A stretch of 64,000 nt of DNA from Candidatus Freyarchaeota archaeon (GTDB lineage Archaea > Asgardarchaeota > Jordiarchaeia > Jordiarchaeales > Jordiarchaeaceae), in the NCBI GenBank assembly GCA_030587365.1, contig JAUQZE010000023.1, positions 124,001 through 188,000 of the forward strand, in the 5' to 3' direction. Position 1 is the stretch's first letter; every line of letters begins with the position of its first letter. Under the pieces are notes generated by a model. That model worked only from the letters and a program-made list of their open reading frames with translations, had not been told where the DNA came from and ran no database searches. Both the position numbers and the translations under genes were made by a program. Below are positions 1-8,585 of the stretch, piece after piece.

Positions 1-2
1 AG

Positions 3-83
3 CCTAAGAAGTTGGCGGCGAGCGTCTACGTGGAATACGATATGACTCTACCCTACGGGAAAATCATCAAAACCATCGTCTGA
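3..83 (+). CDS. 3' end of a gene cut by the window edge
   Basis: An open frame runs from the first bases to a TGA, giving the last 26 residues of a protein whose start lies outside the window. The tail is lysine- and hydrophobic-rich and ends in KIIKTIV. No family can be assigned from so short a piece. The convergent gene that follows is on the opposite strand. I am moderately confident it is coding because the frame is open to the edge. Confidence 0.4.
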   Translation, partial: PKKLAASVYVEYDMTLPYGKIIKTIV

Positions 84-234
84 ACCGCTTTGCTTCCCTT
101 CTTTCTTTTTTTGTATACTTTTTGTGTGGAAAAAAGATGTGTTGTGGTTTGGAGTATTCTTTGGTGCTTATTTGAGAGACCCAAACATGAATTAAAATGC
201 TGTCGTATATTTGGTTGAAACCAGATAGGAACTT

Positions 235-984
235 TCACTTTATGTAATCCTTGTAGATTTTCTCCCAAAACAGTTTCCTTATCTCGTGTGCACCACATGA
301 ATTAGGTTCGATGACTAGCCTCAGCCATGTCAAATTATCCTCAGGATTGTAGTATTTATCTTTTGGGTCGTCGTAGTTTACTCCGTGACCCAGAAAGTGT
401 TTATGAATGTCTACCAGTGTTAAGCCTTTTTCTTGGGCTGCTTCTTGGATTCTTTTGTTCCAGTGGTCGAGTACCTTTAATCCGTCGGGCCAGGGTGAGT
501 AGCCTTCTTTTTCTAAGCCGCCGCCGATTCCGTCTGAGGGGTCGTAAATGTTTCCTATGTATATTCGGGCGGGTTTGGGAAATTTTGCTGGGTCTTGCAG
601 GATGGTTATGATTTTTCGGAGGTTTTTCTGCATTTCGTAGCTTAGTTTTAATCCTTTTTCTTCTTGTACTCCGTAGTGGTGTAGGAGGTCGTTTCCTCCG
701 ACTGTCATTATGATTATTGTGGGTTGGTTTTCTCCGGTGGGAACTTTGGAAAGCTGCCAGTTGAGCACAGTGTCTGTGGTGGCTCCATCAGATGTAAGGT
801 CGTGGTGCCTTATTCCGGGGTAGAGAGTGGCCAAGTCTTTCCCTTTCCAGTCGGGGTAAACGTCGTCCAGATTTTTGTAGAGAAGTGATGCTGCACCCCA
901 TCCCGGTCCTCCAGCGTAGTAGTCTATTAGCATGCTGTCACCTAGGGCCACGTAACACTGTGGTTCAGAGACTTTCCGCTTCAT
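235..984 (-). CDS. SGNH/GDSL-family hydrolase
   Basis: This 249-residue protein is likely an esterase or lipase-like hydrolase of the SGNH superfamily. The nucleophile block is at residues 15-18 (ALGDSM), the GGND block III is near residue 95, and a C-terminal CGAHEIR segment offers the usual late histidine. No signal peptide or membrane helix is visible, so it is probably cytoplasmic. The ATG is preceded by GGAGAAG at good spacing. It faces the edge gene tail and lies next to a degenerate copy of the end of the dehydrogenase gene. The substrate cannot be told; carbohydrate deacetylation is one option given the sugar genes nearby. Confidence 0.85.
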   Translation of the reverse strand: MKRKVSEPQCYVALGDSMLIDYYAGGPGWGAASLLYKNLDDVYPDWKGKDLATLYPGIRHHDLTSDGATTDTVLNWQLSKVPTGENQPTIIIMTVGGNDLLHHYGVQEEKGLKLSYEMQKNLRKIITILQDPAKFPKPARIYIGNIYDPSDGIGGGLEKEGYSPWPDGLKVLDHWNKRIQEAAQEKGLTLVDIHKHFLGHGVNYDDPKDKYYNPEDNLTWLRLVIEPNSCGAHEIRKLFWEKIYKDYIK

Positions 985-1024
985 ATCTTCTCCACTACCA
1001 TTAAGGAATTAACATAACTAGGAG

Positions 1025-1285
1025 CTGTTTTTAATGGTTTTTGTGGGGCAATAACTTGTTAGAAGGTGTTTGGTGAAACTTGGTTAAGGTGGGCTCCATT
1101 TTTTCAATTATTTGAGATGGTGGAAAGCATGACTTACATCTGCTCCAGATAAACGGTTTTTTACATGTTTCTGCAGCAGAGATAGCAGGACCTGATACAT
1201 TATGGCACGCGCTAAATATTGTTATTCAGCTTGCTTTTTCCAAATAACTAAACGGGGTCGTCTTTTGGAAATTCCACATTTTTCC
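1025..1285 (-). pseudogene. Degenerate duplicate of a dehydrogenase 3' end plus flank
   Basis: This stretch aligns base by base, with many substitutions, to 2345-2597, which covers the last codons of the SAF-domain dehydrogenase and its downstream flank. On the minus strand near 1283-1240 the residues VEFPKDDP are still readable, then a one-base loss puts a stop in frame. It is therefore a relic of a segmental duplication rather than a gene. The remaining 290 bases before the next gene hold no supportable gene. Confidence 0.75.
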
Positions 1286-1576
1286 CTCATAAAAAAACAA
1301 GATAGATTATCTCACAATTATCCAAAACAGGTTTATCCAGTTTCCAACATTCACACCGATGCCTAGAGTAAAAGTTTGTTTCGTAGGGCATTCTCAATAA
1401 AAAGATGAATATTTTTCGGGATTTGGATGTGCTAATTTTCGAGAATAGAATTATAAGAGATAAAATAGAATACGTTTTTGCTTTTAAAAGATAAGGGGAG
1501 AAGAAAACAGGAACAATCATGAGATTCTTATGTTAAGCCGGTCAAGAATAAATATGGATAAAAAGGAGATGAATGG

Positions 1577-2089
1577 ATGAATAAAGTTAAAGAGTATGGT
1601 CTACTTGGTGTGAAAACTTACGACTTAAGGATACTCCCCGATGAAAGAGGCTTCTTCTTAGAGGCGTTGAGGAGAGACTGGAAAGAGCTTCTGGGTGAGG
1701 ACGAGATAATACAGGTAAATGTTAGTTTTAGCTATCCCGGAATAATTAGAGCGTGGCATCTCCACTTGAGGGATCAGGTGGATTATTTCTTAGTTTTAAA
1801 GGGAGCACAGAAAATCTGTGCTTATGATGATAGGGAGGGTTCTCCAAGCAGGGGTAAACTCGTGGAAATAATGTCCAGTGAAAAGAAATTGCAATTAGTT
1901 AGAATTCCCGGCTTCTACTGGCATGGTACTAAAACGGTTAGTAGCGAGCCTTCTTTAACAGTTTACTTTTCCAATAGGCTTTATGACTATAAGAATCCGG
2001 ATGAGGGACGCAGACCTTGGAATGACCCAACCATAATAGACCCCAAAACAGGCAAGCCTTTCGACTGGGATAAGCCGCTGCATAAGTGA
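1577..2089 (+). CDS. RmlC-like sugar epimerase (dTDP-4-dehydrorhamnose 3,5-epimerase family)
   Basis: A 170-residue cupin protein of the RmlC type, a little shorter than the usual 180-200. The N-terminus LPDERGFFLEAL matches the substrate-binding DxRGxF block, and the central GIIRAWHLH followed by DYFLVLKG is the cupin histidine block. The PGFYWHGT segment near residue 115 matches the second barrel motif. The family epimerises nucleotide-activated keto-sugars for deoxysugar synthesis. The RAWHLH block differs from the classic RGxHxQ, so the exact substrate may differ. The start follows AAGGAGATGA. A decayed sugar-nucleotide epimerase lies directly behind it, suggesting a former deoxysugar operon. 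Confidence 0.8.
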   Translation: MNKVKEYGLLGVKTYDLRILPDERGFFLEALRRDWKELLGEDEIIQVNVSFSYPGIIRAWHLHLRDQVDYFLVLKGAQKICAYDDREGSPSRGKLVEIMSSEKKLQLVRIPGFYWHGTKTVSSEPSLTVYFSNRLYDYKNPDEGRRPWNDPTIIDPKTGKPFDWDKPLHK

Positions 2090-2098
2090 GGTTTCGAA

Positions 2099-2229
2099 AT
2101 GAAGATTTTGGTACTGGGGGCGCAGGATAGATGGGCGTCATATTGATTGAGCGCCTCCTCAATAGAGGTTTTGAAGTTAATGATTTAGATAAGCTGTTTT
2201 TCGGGGAGGACTTAATTTATATTTTTTGA
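2099..2229 (+). pseudogene. Remnant of NAD-dependent sugar-nucleotide epimerase start
   Basis: An ATG ten bases after the RmlC-like stop begins MKILVLGA, the usual first strand of an extended SDR epimerase. The frame then shifts: the other frame reads GAG, a stop, then MGVILIERLLNRGFEV, which together rebuild a GxxGxxG Rossmann start. The frame ends in TGA after about 32 more residues. The rest of the gene is missing. I read it as the decayed N-terminus of an epimerase/dehydratase once co-transcribed with the RmlC-like gene. Confidence 0.7.
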
Positions 2230-2236
2230 TGATGTG

Positions 2237-2335
2237 ATCCCCAAACTGAGCATTGAACTCTATGCTCTTGTCGGACAAGTTTAAGAACCTTCCTTCTTTT
2301 GTACAGTATCACCTAAGATGGTCCCGTGTTTCATA
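2237..2335. repeat. Diverged direct repeat, copy 1 (partner 3797-3905)
   Basis: About 100 bases resemble 3797-3905: both hold a run like TTGAACTCT, TGCTC, CGGA-AAGTTTAAG and CCTTCCTTCT in the same order and spacing. Identity is partial. It directly precedes the sequence duplicated at 1025-1285. Its nature is unknown; it could be a relic of a duplicated gene flank. Confidence 0.55.
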
Positions 2336-2533
2336 GGAAGATATTTTTAATGGTTTTTGTCAGGCAATAATTTGTGAGAAGGCGTTTGGTGAAACTTTAA
2401 GGCGGCCCCGCTTTTTCAATTATACGAAACACCACCAAGCATCACCTTTCTCTGCTCCAAATAAGTGGTTTTTTCATTTTTCTGAAGCAGAGATAGCGAA
2501 TGCCTGACACATTATGGTGTATGCTAAATATTG

Positions 2534-3697
2534 TCATTCGGCTTGCTCTTCCCAAAGATCTACACGGGGGTCGTCTTTTGGAAATTCCACATCGTCCCAC
2601 TTTATAGGTTCGTTCCTCTTTTTTCTTTTAGTAAGAACTGTGTCTTCAGCCAGCCCGATAGGTAGTGTAGTGTCTGGTTTTTCTAGAATACCATAAAGGT
2701 GATAACCGCCAATTCCATCCAGTTTTGTGCCTGGTTTAAGATCGGTTTTTGCGCGTGCGCCGACCTCTAGAGCTCTCTTTTTTTGAACCAGTATGGTTTC
2801 GTTATGTTTCATAATTCTTCTAATCGCTAGTGGTGTCTCGTAGTGGCAGAGATGATAAGGTCTCAGAAAAAGGTAGTATGGGCCTTCACCCATCTTGTAG
2901 TAGTTCATGAAGAAGCGGTCTTCTGGGTCGTCTGAGTAACCTATTGCAAAAACGCTGCCGCCCGGTTTAGCTCCCATAACGTAGTCCACGACGCCTCCGA
3001 GTTCGCGGGCTTGTTCAAGATTGAATGCGTTTAAAGCTTCTTCTACATATTCAACTTTCGGTCCGACCATGCCTGTCTTTAAAAGGTCTAAATCCAGTGC
3101 GTTTGCGACTAGCGCCATTTCGATTGCCATCTTGGTTCCGTCGGTATAGGATGCGCATTGTTTCAGGGCAAGCCTTCGTTTCGTAGCTTCTTCCTTGATC
3201 GAGTCTGGGTTAGCGTATCTGTCTAGGAATCCCTTATTATTTCCTGCCATGATGGTTTCAAATCCCATGGATGTGATTTCCTCTATCATGCGAACTAAGA
3301 CCCCGTGCTGGTCTCCGGCATCAGAAGTAACGATGACTCCGTTAGCTCTGGCTTCTTTAGCAAGTAGACGGCCGAAGACTTGGTCGACTTCACTGTTCAT
3401 CAGAACCACGTGTGTTTTCTGCTTAAGGGCAAGTCTGACTAGGCGGGCAGCCTCAAGAATTGCTGTGGATGCTTCAACTAAGACATCTGGTTTTGCGTCG
3501 AGAACTTCTACTGGTTTGGTTGTAACTAGGGTTTCCTCAGATAGGAAAGGTTTTGCCTTTTCTAGTGCGAGGAGGTTAATGTCAGAGATTGCCACGACAT
3601 CCATGTCTTCGCTTTTTTGAAGTACTTGTACAATGCCTCTTCCCATTGCACCGATTCCCACAACAGCAACACGAATTAAGGTTAACACGCTCCTCAT
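2534..3697 (-). CDS. NAD(P)-dependent dehydrogenase with C-terminal SAF domain (COG4091-like)
   Basis: The 387-residue protein begins with a Rossmann fold, GIGAMGRGIVQ near residues 16-26 and an acidic D after the second strand (ISDIN). It resembles the group called predicted homoserine dehydrogenase with C-terminal SAF domain. The last ~90 residues (ARAKTDLKPGTKLDGIGGYH) look like the SAF/AFP-like domain. Such proteins are thought to oxidise or reduce branched or sugar-acid substrates; the true substrate is unknown. It lies between the decayed epimerase and a glycosyltransferase. A degenerate copy of its last codons sits at 1025-1285, so the locus has been duplicated. A few in-frame start choices exist near the ATG. 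Confidence 0.8.
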   Translation of the reverse strand: MRSVLTLIRVAVVGIGAMGRGIVQVLQKSEDMDVVAISDINLLALEKAKPFLSEETLVTTKPVEVLDAKPDVLVEASTAILEAARLVRLALKQKTHVVLMNSEVDQVFGRLLAKEARANGVIVTSDAGDQHGVLVRMIEEITSMGFETIMAGNNKGFLDRYANPDSIKEEATKRRLALKQCASYTDGTKMAIEMALVANALDLDLLKTGMVGPKVEYVEEALNAFNLEQARELGGVVDYVMGAKPGGSVFAIGYSDDPEDRFFMNYYKMGEGPYYLFLRPYHLCHYETPLAIRRIMKHNETILVQKKRALEVGARAKTDLKPGTKLDGIGGYHLYGILEKPDTTLPIGLAEDTVLTKRKKRNEPIKWDDVEFPKDDPRVDLWEEQAE

Positions 3698-3796
3698 AAT
3701 TTGTATATGCTCTTTACAATTACTCGATCAGTTACATAATTTGTTAACATATTTTTGACAGTCTCTTTAAAATTTTTTGTTACGTTTAATATTTTT

Positions 3797-3905
3797 CGAT
3801 AACGTGTTCCAAGCTTGGAGTTGAACTCTTTGCTCCTCTCGGATAAGTTTAAGCCTTCCTTCTCGTAGATGGTATCCCAAAGGGTCTCGGGTTTCGTGGT
3901 AAGAA
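3797..3905. repeat. Diverged direct repeat, copy 2 (partner 2237-2335)
   Basis: This matches 2237-2335 in order and spacing of short identical blocks. It lies upstream of the dehydrogenase start, in the 268-base gap before the glycosyltransferase. No gene is seen in the gap. Confidence 0.5.
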
Positions 3906-3965
3906 TTTCTGAAGTTCCCTAATAATTATTACTTAAATAAGGTTATTACCAAAAAGGGATTTGCT

Positions 3966-4919
3966 GTGAAAAATGCACATTCGGTAAGTGTAATCATATT
4001 AACTAAAAATGCTGGGGACATTTTTGATGCCTTATTAAATAGAATTTTCAAACAAGAATTTAGTGGAGAATTCGAAGTACTTGTTATAGACTCCGGGTCT
4101 AGGGACAATACACTGACTATAGCTAAAAATTATCCAGTAAGGATATACACCATAAAACCTGAAGAATTTCAGCGTGGCAAAACGAGAAATCTTGGCGGGA
4201 ATCTTGCTAAAAACAATATTATTGTCTACATATCACAAGACGCTATACCCATAGATAGACGGTGGCTTGAAGAATTAGTAATGCCCTTGAAAGATGAGAA
4301 AATTGTAGCAGTGTATGGGCGTCAAATTGCTCACAAAAACGCAAATCTAATGGAAAAATTCTTTTATAAATTTTTTTATCCAAAAGTACCAAGAACTATT
4401 ACTACTAAAAGTATTGAGCAGAATTTAGAAGACTTTTACCTGTCTAACGCGTTTATCTCTAATGTAAACGCAGCCATGAAGAAAAGCATCTGGACGAAAA
4501 TCAAGTTTGATGAATCAATAGCCTTTTCAATAGACAAAAAATGGGCTATAGATGTTCTAAAAGCAGGATATAATATATCATACGCGCCTGATGCTTGTGT
4601 TTATCATTCACATAATTACTCGTTAATATCTGCTTTTAAAAGACGTTTTGACGATGGCGCCGCAATGCAACTAATATGTAAAGGAGATAAGGGAAAATAC
4701 GGGCCAAGAACAACCATTGTATATTTAATTAATGAGTTTAAATATCTGATGAAAAGTGGGTATTTTATGTGGATACCGTATGCCTTCATATATGAATTTT
4801 TCAAGTTAGCGGGAATTATACTTGGCAGGAACGCGGACATGCTACCATATGCGATCAAAATTCATCTAAGTGAAAACAAGAAATGGTGGATGTCTGTTAA
4901 GAATAAAACTGCCCGCTAA
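3966..4919 (+). CDS. Family 2 glycosyltransferase
   Basis: A 317-residue GT-A fold enzyme. The N-terminus SVIILTKNAGD is the nucleotide-binding strand, VIDSGSRDNT at about 45-54 is the DxGSxDxT block, and RGKTRNLGG with YISQDAIP at about 80-100 is the acceptor and metal region; SQDA is the usual DxD variant of rhamnosyltransferase-like GT2 enzymes. The rest is helical with a hydrophobic stretch near 265-280 that may contact the membrane. It starts at GTG. It probably adds a sugar to a lipid or polymer, in keeping with the RmlC-like gene upstream. Composition is more AT-rich than the neighbours, hinting at transfer. Confidence 0.85.
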   Translation: MKNAHSVSVIILTKNAGDIFDALLNRIFKQEFSGEFEVLVIDSGSRDNTLTIAKNYPVRIYTIKPEEFQRGKTRNLGGNLAKNNIIVYISQDAIPIDRRWLEELVMPLKDEKIVAVYGRQIAHKNANLMEKFFYKFFYPKVPRTITTKSIEQNLEDFYLSNAFISNVNAAMKKSIWTKIKFDESIAFSIDKKWAIDVLKAGYNISYAPDACVYHSHNYSLISAFKRRFDDGAAMQLICKGDKGKYGPRTTIVYLINEFKYLMKSGYFMWIPYAFIYEFFKLAGIILGRNADMLPYAIKIHLSENKKWWMSVKNKTAR

Positions 4920-5025
4920 TGGGAATCTAATAGCAATCATTGCTTCTCCTTATGGCTTGACAAAAATAAATTCTCTTTCTCCTTATAAAGGTGAAACAAT
5001 TTCAGAGCTATGATAAAAATAAGTT

Positions 5026-5718
5026 TTAACTATGTTTTTTCGCTTTAAGCTCCCATCCGAGATTTATAGACTGTCCTAATATATTGGCAATCTTTTTACA
5101 CATATTGTGTATTTTTGAAGGTAATAAGGAAGCGCATACAGGTAGATTAAACAAGATGAATCCTTTGCGATCTTTAATTTCAATTATCTCAAAACCAGTG
5201 GTTTCTAATAGTTTCATTACATTCCCTTTACTAAATTGTTGTAAGTGTGGGGTTCTTCCTCTCAGAATTTTTCCACCCAATCTGAGTAGAATATCATTGA
5301 TTGAATATCCATTGGGTACAGAAATGTACAAAAGTCCCTCATCCTTCAAAAGTCTCAGGATCTCTCTTAACACTGCCCTAGGGTTATTTGTATGCTCAAT
5401 CAAACTATAACAGAGGGCATAGTTAATAATTTTTGATCTAATTGGAATACTGCGCGCATCGCCGACGAAAACATCTTTTACACCCTTAGCTCTCGCAACT
5501 TTCATTATTCGCTCATCAATATCAAAGCCCAGTACTTTTTCGTATCCCTCTAATTTCAGATAGGAAATTAAATTCCCAATACCACAGCCAATGTCAAGTA
5601 TTATAACTTTTTTAGGAATTTTGAGAAGTTCATTAATAAACATGTTTTTAATCACAGGTTTACCTCTATAGTAAGCGACAAATTCCTCAGAATTCGAAGT
5701 GACGCCTTCCAATTTCAA
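5026..5718 (-). CDS. Class I SAM-dependent methyltransferase (type 11)
   Basis: The 230-residue protein has the SAM-binding motif I ILDIGCGIGN at about 35-44, an acidic motif II (GFDIDE), motif III VGDARSIP and the LLKDEGLLYISVPNGY segment typical of Methyltransf_11 enzymes acting on small molecules, lipids or sugars. It starts at TTG behind GGGTG. It is convergent with the glycosyltransferase, so it may modify the same glycan or lipid product, but this is inference from position only. Confidence 0.8.
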   Translation of the reverse strand: MKLEGVTSNSEEFVAYYRGKPVIKNMFINELLKIPKKVIILDIGCGIGNLISYLKLEGYEKVLGFDIDERIMKVARAKGVKDVFVGDARSIPIRSKIINYALCYSLIEHTNNPRAVLREILRLLKDEGLLYISVPNGYSINDILLRLGGKILRGRTPHLQQFSKGNVMKLLETTGFEIIEIKDRKGFILFNLPVCASLLPSKIHNMCKKIANILGQSINLGWELKAKKHS

Positions 5719-5924
5719 GCACCCTTTGTATTAAAATTTCGATTAACACAAAATAATTTTGCAAGCAACATTCATAAATAATATTGTTGTTGCCGTCTTC
5801 TAATGTTTAGAGATTTGCGATTGCATTTGACCCCTAAAAGAAACTTTATAAAAATTAGTTGGTTCTAATGTTCTTAACTTGACCTTTTGTAGGTTTTATT
5901 ATTATTTTTGTTTTTGTGGTTGGT

Positions 5925-6143
5925 TTATGGGTTTTGTTTCTTTTCTTTTTCTTTTTCGGGTGCGGGATTTATTTTTTCTCCTAGGTTTTCCCAGAATTCT
6001 TCTCCCATGGAGTAGAGTCCGCAGCTTGCGCCTGCTCGGAAAGTGTAGAGGTTTTCAAGCTCCTCCATTTTTTCTTTTTCTTTTTCGGTTTCTGTTTGTG
6101 TTTTTGTTTTTGGGTTATCTTTTTCTGTGGGGGTTGTTTTCAT
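5925..6143 (-). CDS. Small charged protein with a single-Cys core, paralog of the gene before it
   Basis: I do not recognise this 72-residue protein. Both ends are low-complexity Lys/Glu/Thr/Pro sequence around a short core LYTFRAGASCGLYSMGEEFW at about 33-52. The core matches the core of the upstream gene at L-Y, G, C, L-Y, E and W, so the two are paralogs. The ATG overlaps the upstream stop by four bases (ATGA), which implies translational coupling. The single Cys with flanking aromatic residues could bind a metal or cofactor or carry a modification; this is speculation. Confidence 0.6.
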   Translation of the reverse strand: MKTTPTEKDNPKTKTQTETEKEKEKMEELENLYTFRAGASCGLYSMGEEFWENLGEKINPAPEKEKEKKQNP

Positions 6144-6361
6144 TTCTCTTCCTCAGTTTTGCTTTCCTGTTTTGCTGTTTTGTTTTCTTTTTCTTGCTCC
6201 TCTCTCCATAGGTCCTCATAATAGAAGTACAGCGCGCAGTTTCCTCCGATGCAGCAGGGATAGAGCATGTCTGATCCTATTCCGCTGGTGTCTATTTTGA
6301 AATCTAGTGGGGTTGTCTGGCTTGTGTTTTCTTTGTTTTTCTCTTTTGGGGTTTCTTGCAT
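6140..6361 (-). CDS. Small charged protein with Cys-Cys core, first of a paralog pair
   Basis: A 73-residue protein of unknown function. A central core LYPCCIGGNCALYFYYEDLW (about 34-53) is flanked by Lys/Glu/Gln-rich tails. It shares with the next gene the pattern L-Y-x4-G-x2-C-x-L-Y-x3-E-x2-W and adds two more cysteines, so three thiols sit in eight residues. No signal peptide or membrane segment is seen. It lies about 250 bases downstream of the ferredoxin operon on the same strand and could be its distal part. The ATGA overlap with the next gene supports both being real. Confidence 0.6.
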   Translation of the reverse strand: MQETPKEKNKENTSQTTPLDFKIDTSGIGSDMLYPCCIGGNCALYFYYEDLWREEQEKENKTAKQESKTEEEK

Positions 6362-6609
6362 TTTTTCACCGGCTTTTTGTTCTGTTTTCAGCTGTTTTTG
6401 GGAAATGAGTGGTGGGTTTAAAAGTTTTCTCTTTGTTCTTGTTTGAAGATAAGAACTGTTTTTTAATTAAAATTTTCCGATAATCCAAGAATATGGAATG
6501 CTCTTCTAGGTCTAATAATCTTCATAAAAGGTATCTTATTTGGTAACTTTTTGCTAATCTTCTTGTATTGAAAAGAGTATATGGAAAAAGGGGGGGTTTG
6601 ATTTTTATA

Positions 6610-7164
6610 CTATTTCTTCACTGCTCGGAAATAGCAGTCTCCGTTCTCCGGCATCTTTTCGGGCATAGTTAATTCGACTTTGAACCTCATGTCGTCGAAT
6701 ACTGTTTTTAGGCAGGAGAGGCAGGCGTCTTGGCAGGGGAGTTTTTTTAGTTCTTTTTCGCTTATCAGGTTTTTGAGCGATTGGTAGATTTTACATTCAT
6801 CCTCTAATACCTTGAAGCTTAATTCCTGAGAGTTGTTCGCCTCCACCCGAAGAATAGGCATAAGTTGGACTGATAGATATGCTATTTCAATGTATCTCTG
6901 GGCTACATGGGGGAAGACGAGTTCGCCGGTTTTTTTGGTAGCCTCAAGGAGGACTTCGTATGTATGGTCGCGATATTTTTCCTGGTCGCTTAGTTCCATG
7001 GTTCTCTTCATGAGTTGTTTTCCGTACTCCTCAAAGTCTTTGATGGACTTGCTCTTGGCGTACTTTTTCGCTATGGTTTCAGCGTCGAATTCCTTTTCTA
7101 TAGTATTAAACAATTCATCGGCGATGTAGTATTGATATTTTTCACCCATTTGTTTCATCCTCAC
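6610..7164 (-). CDS. Unknown helical protein with Cys-rich C-terminus, last gene of ferredoxin operon
   Basis: A 184-residue protein I cannot name. The first 130 residues look helical. The C-terminus has four cysteines, CQDACLSC near 145-152 and GDCYFR near the end. That late Cys followed by an aromatic-hydrophobic strand resembles the ends of V4R and L-2-amino-thiazoline-4-carboxylate hydrolase-like domains, but I cannot prove the relation. It starts at GTG overlapping the ferredoxin stop by four bases (GTGA), so it is translated with it. An alternative ATG lies six bases further in. It probably works with the two iron-sulfur proteins upstream. Confidence 0.7.
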   Translation of the reverse strand: MRMKQMGEKYQYYIADELFNTIEKEFDAETIAKKYAKSKSIKDFEEYGKQLMKRTMELSDQEKYRDHTYEVLLEATKKTGELVFPHVAQRYIEIAYLSVQLMPILRVEANNSQELSFKVLEDECKIYQSLKNLISEKELKKLPCQDACLSCLKTVFDDMRFKVELTMPEKMPENGDCYFRAVKK

Positions 7165-7463
7165 CCTAATCTTTGTGGAGCTTGTGTTTCTGGTTTCGGT
7201 TGTTCGATCATCACTTTCAGGGCGTCATTGGGGCATACCTTTACACACTCCATGCATCCCACACACTTGAGAATCATTGGTGCCAGAAGTAGGTAGGATC
7301 CCGGTTGGTTTTCGTCTACGGGTTGGTACTTACGGAACATCATGGGATTGGGTGTAACTAAGAATACTTGCCCGGGGCAGATATCAATACATTTCTTGCA
7401 AGCGAAGGGTTTGGTACATTTCTGGAAATCTACTGCTATTATTACTTTTGAGCCCATATGCAT
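7161..7463 (-). CDS. 2[4Fe-4S] ferredoxin
   Basis: About 100 residues with two iron-sulfur binding blocks: an N-terminal CTKPFACKKCIDICPG with an unusual five-residue first spacer, and a C-terminal CVGCMECVKVCPNDA of classic CxxCxxCxxxCP form. The ~35-residue insert between them is longer than in simple ferredoxins. It probably carries electrons in the cytoplasm. The ATG at 7463 overlaps the stop of the upstream iron-sulfur gene; an ATG at 7457 behind GGTGAT is also possible. The downstream Cys-tailed gene overlaps its stop, so the three form one operon. Confidence 0.85.
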   Translation of the reverse strand: MHMGSKVIIAVDFQKCTKPFACKKCIDICPGQVFLVTPNPMMFRKYQPVDENQPGSYLLLAPMILKCVGCMECVKVCPNDALKVMIEQPKPETQAPQRLG

Positions 7464-8323
7464 CACCAAGAATTTTTGAGCACTTCAAATTTGCGGCGGT
7501 CGACTAGTTCAATAGCGCCCTGTTTGCACCCAGTTTGGCATAATCCGCAGCCGAAACACTTGGTCAAGTCAATGTAGGGCTTCTCATCTCGTATATTTGC
7601 TGTGATGGCACCAAACTGGCAACGGGTGACACACTGAAAACAGCCGGTGCACTTCTCGGGATAGGTGAGAACCGCAGCCCTCTCTCCCTTTAACAGTTGT
7701 TCTATTCCATAGTCCAGTCTCCAACGGATACTGAGACAATCACCATAAGTGCAATTGCACAGTCCCCCAATGTAGGGAGCCCCATCCCTCAACCCGAATG
7801 TCATCAAAGTGTGAACCATACCCTTCTTGTTCCATGTCTTTAACCATTCTTTGGCTTCCTTGTCGCTGACAAACTCCGCTCCCGCGGCATACCTTGAGGG
7901 AATTCTTTCCCATCGAAACATTCCCACCCCCAGTCCGAGGCAGGTCATTCTTGAACGGTCGCGCTCAATGTAGCCGTGAAGCTGCCTGCGACAGTCACAG
8001 GCTATGAACGCAATGGGACTCGCGAGATCAATCATGTTTTGCGCATCTTCTATGGTGATTACCTGTCCGCAGTGAATGTCCCTAGCCATCCTGTTAACGG
8101 TAGCGACGAGTTCAGGGAATTTCTCCGGTTCCAGATTCTTTGCTTGCAACGCCTGCAGTGCAAGGATACCGAACTGTGCTTCTAGGTTTGTTCCTGCTCC
8201 CTCAGGTTGGCGACCAACTCTATTCCTGTGGTACATTTGACGAGCGTAGCGTCTGGCCCACTTATACCAGTACTTTCCAGTACTGTGTTTGGCACAAAAA
8301 TCACACATATTAAAACGCTCCAA
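7463..8323 (-). CDS. 4Fe-4S protein with N-terminal cysteine domain and C-terminal double ferredoxin
   Basis: A 286-residue protein and the first gene of the redox operon. The N-terminal ~190 residues hold FIACDCRRQLHG near 115 and GGLCNCTYGDC near 180, which look like metal or cluster ligands. The C-terminal ~80 residues are a bacterial-type ferredoxin domain with CTGCFQCVTRCQFG and CFGCGLCQTGCKQG. Proteins of this build occur in anaerobic archaea, often near methyltransferases, and may feed electrons to corrinoid activation or to a reductase. That role is inference. No signal peptide is seen. The gap upstream (262 bases) holds no gene. Confidence 0.8.
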   Translation of the reverse strand: MERFNMCDFCAKHSTGKYWYKWARRYARQMYHRNRVGRQPEGAGTNLEAQFGILALQALQAKNLEPEKFPELVATVNRMARDIHCGQVITIEDAQNMIDLASPIAFIACDCRRQLHGYIERDRSRMTCLGLGVGMFRWERIPSRYAAGAEFVSDKEAKEWLKTWNKKGMVHTLMTFGLRDGAPYIGGLCNCTYGDCLSIRWRLDYGIEQLLKGERAAVLTYPEKCTGCFQCVTRCQFGAITANIRDEKPYIDLTKCFGCGLCQTGCKQGAIELVDRRKFEVLKNSW

Positions 8324-8585
8324 AACAACAAATTCACTCTAACAAAATATTAACAATGTGAGTAATCCACCATAAGATTATAAAAAACAATAGAGGTATA
8401 ACAAATAAGGATTACGGAAATTAAACCGAATCTCACAGAAAGACCCGGTATTGCTAAAATCAGCTGACAAACCTATAAAACTTAACAAAATACAAGTATA
8501 TCCAGCTAATACTTGTCCCTCAAAAAGTCGGTGTTTATGGAACTATGAACCTACTCTTCTTGAATTTAACCACTAATCTATGCAT

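Noticed and set aside
1287..1520. 77-codon minus-strand frame in the first long gap
   Set aside because: AT-driven Ile/Ser/Lys-rich frame without ribosome site or family likeness.
2226..2255. Possible C/D box guide RNA (TGATGATGTG and CTGA)
   Set aside because: The related repeat at 3797 lacks the CTGA box, and no C'/D pair is found, so chance or gene relic is more likely.
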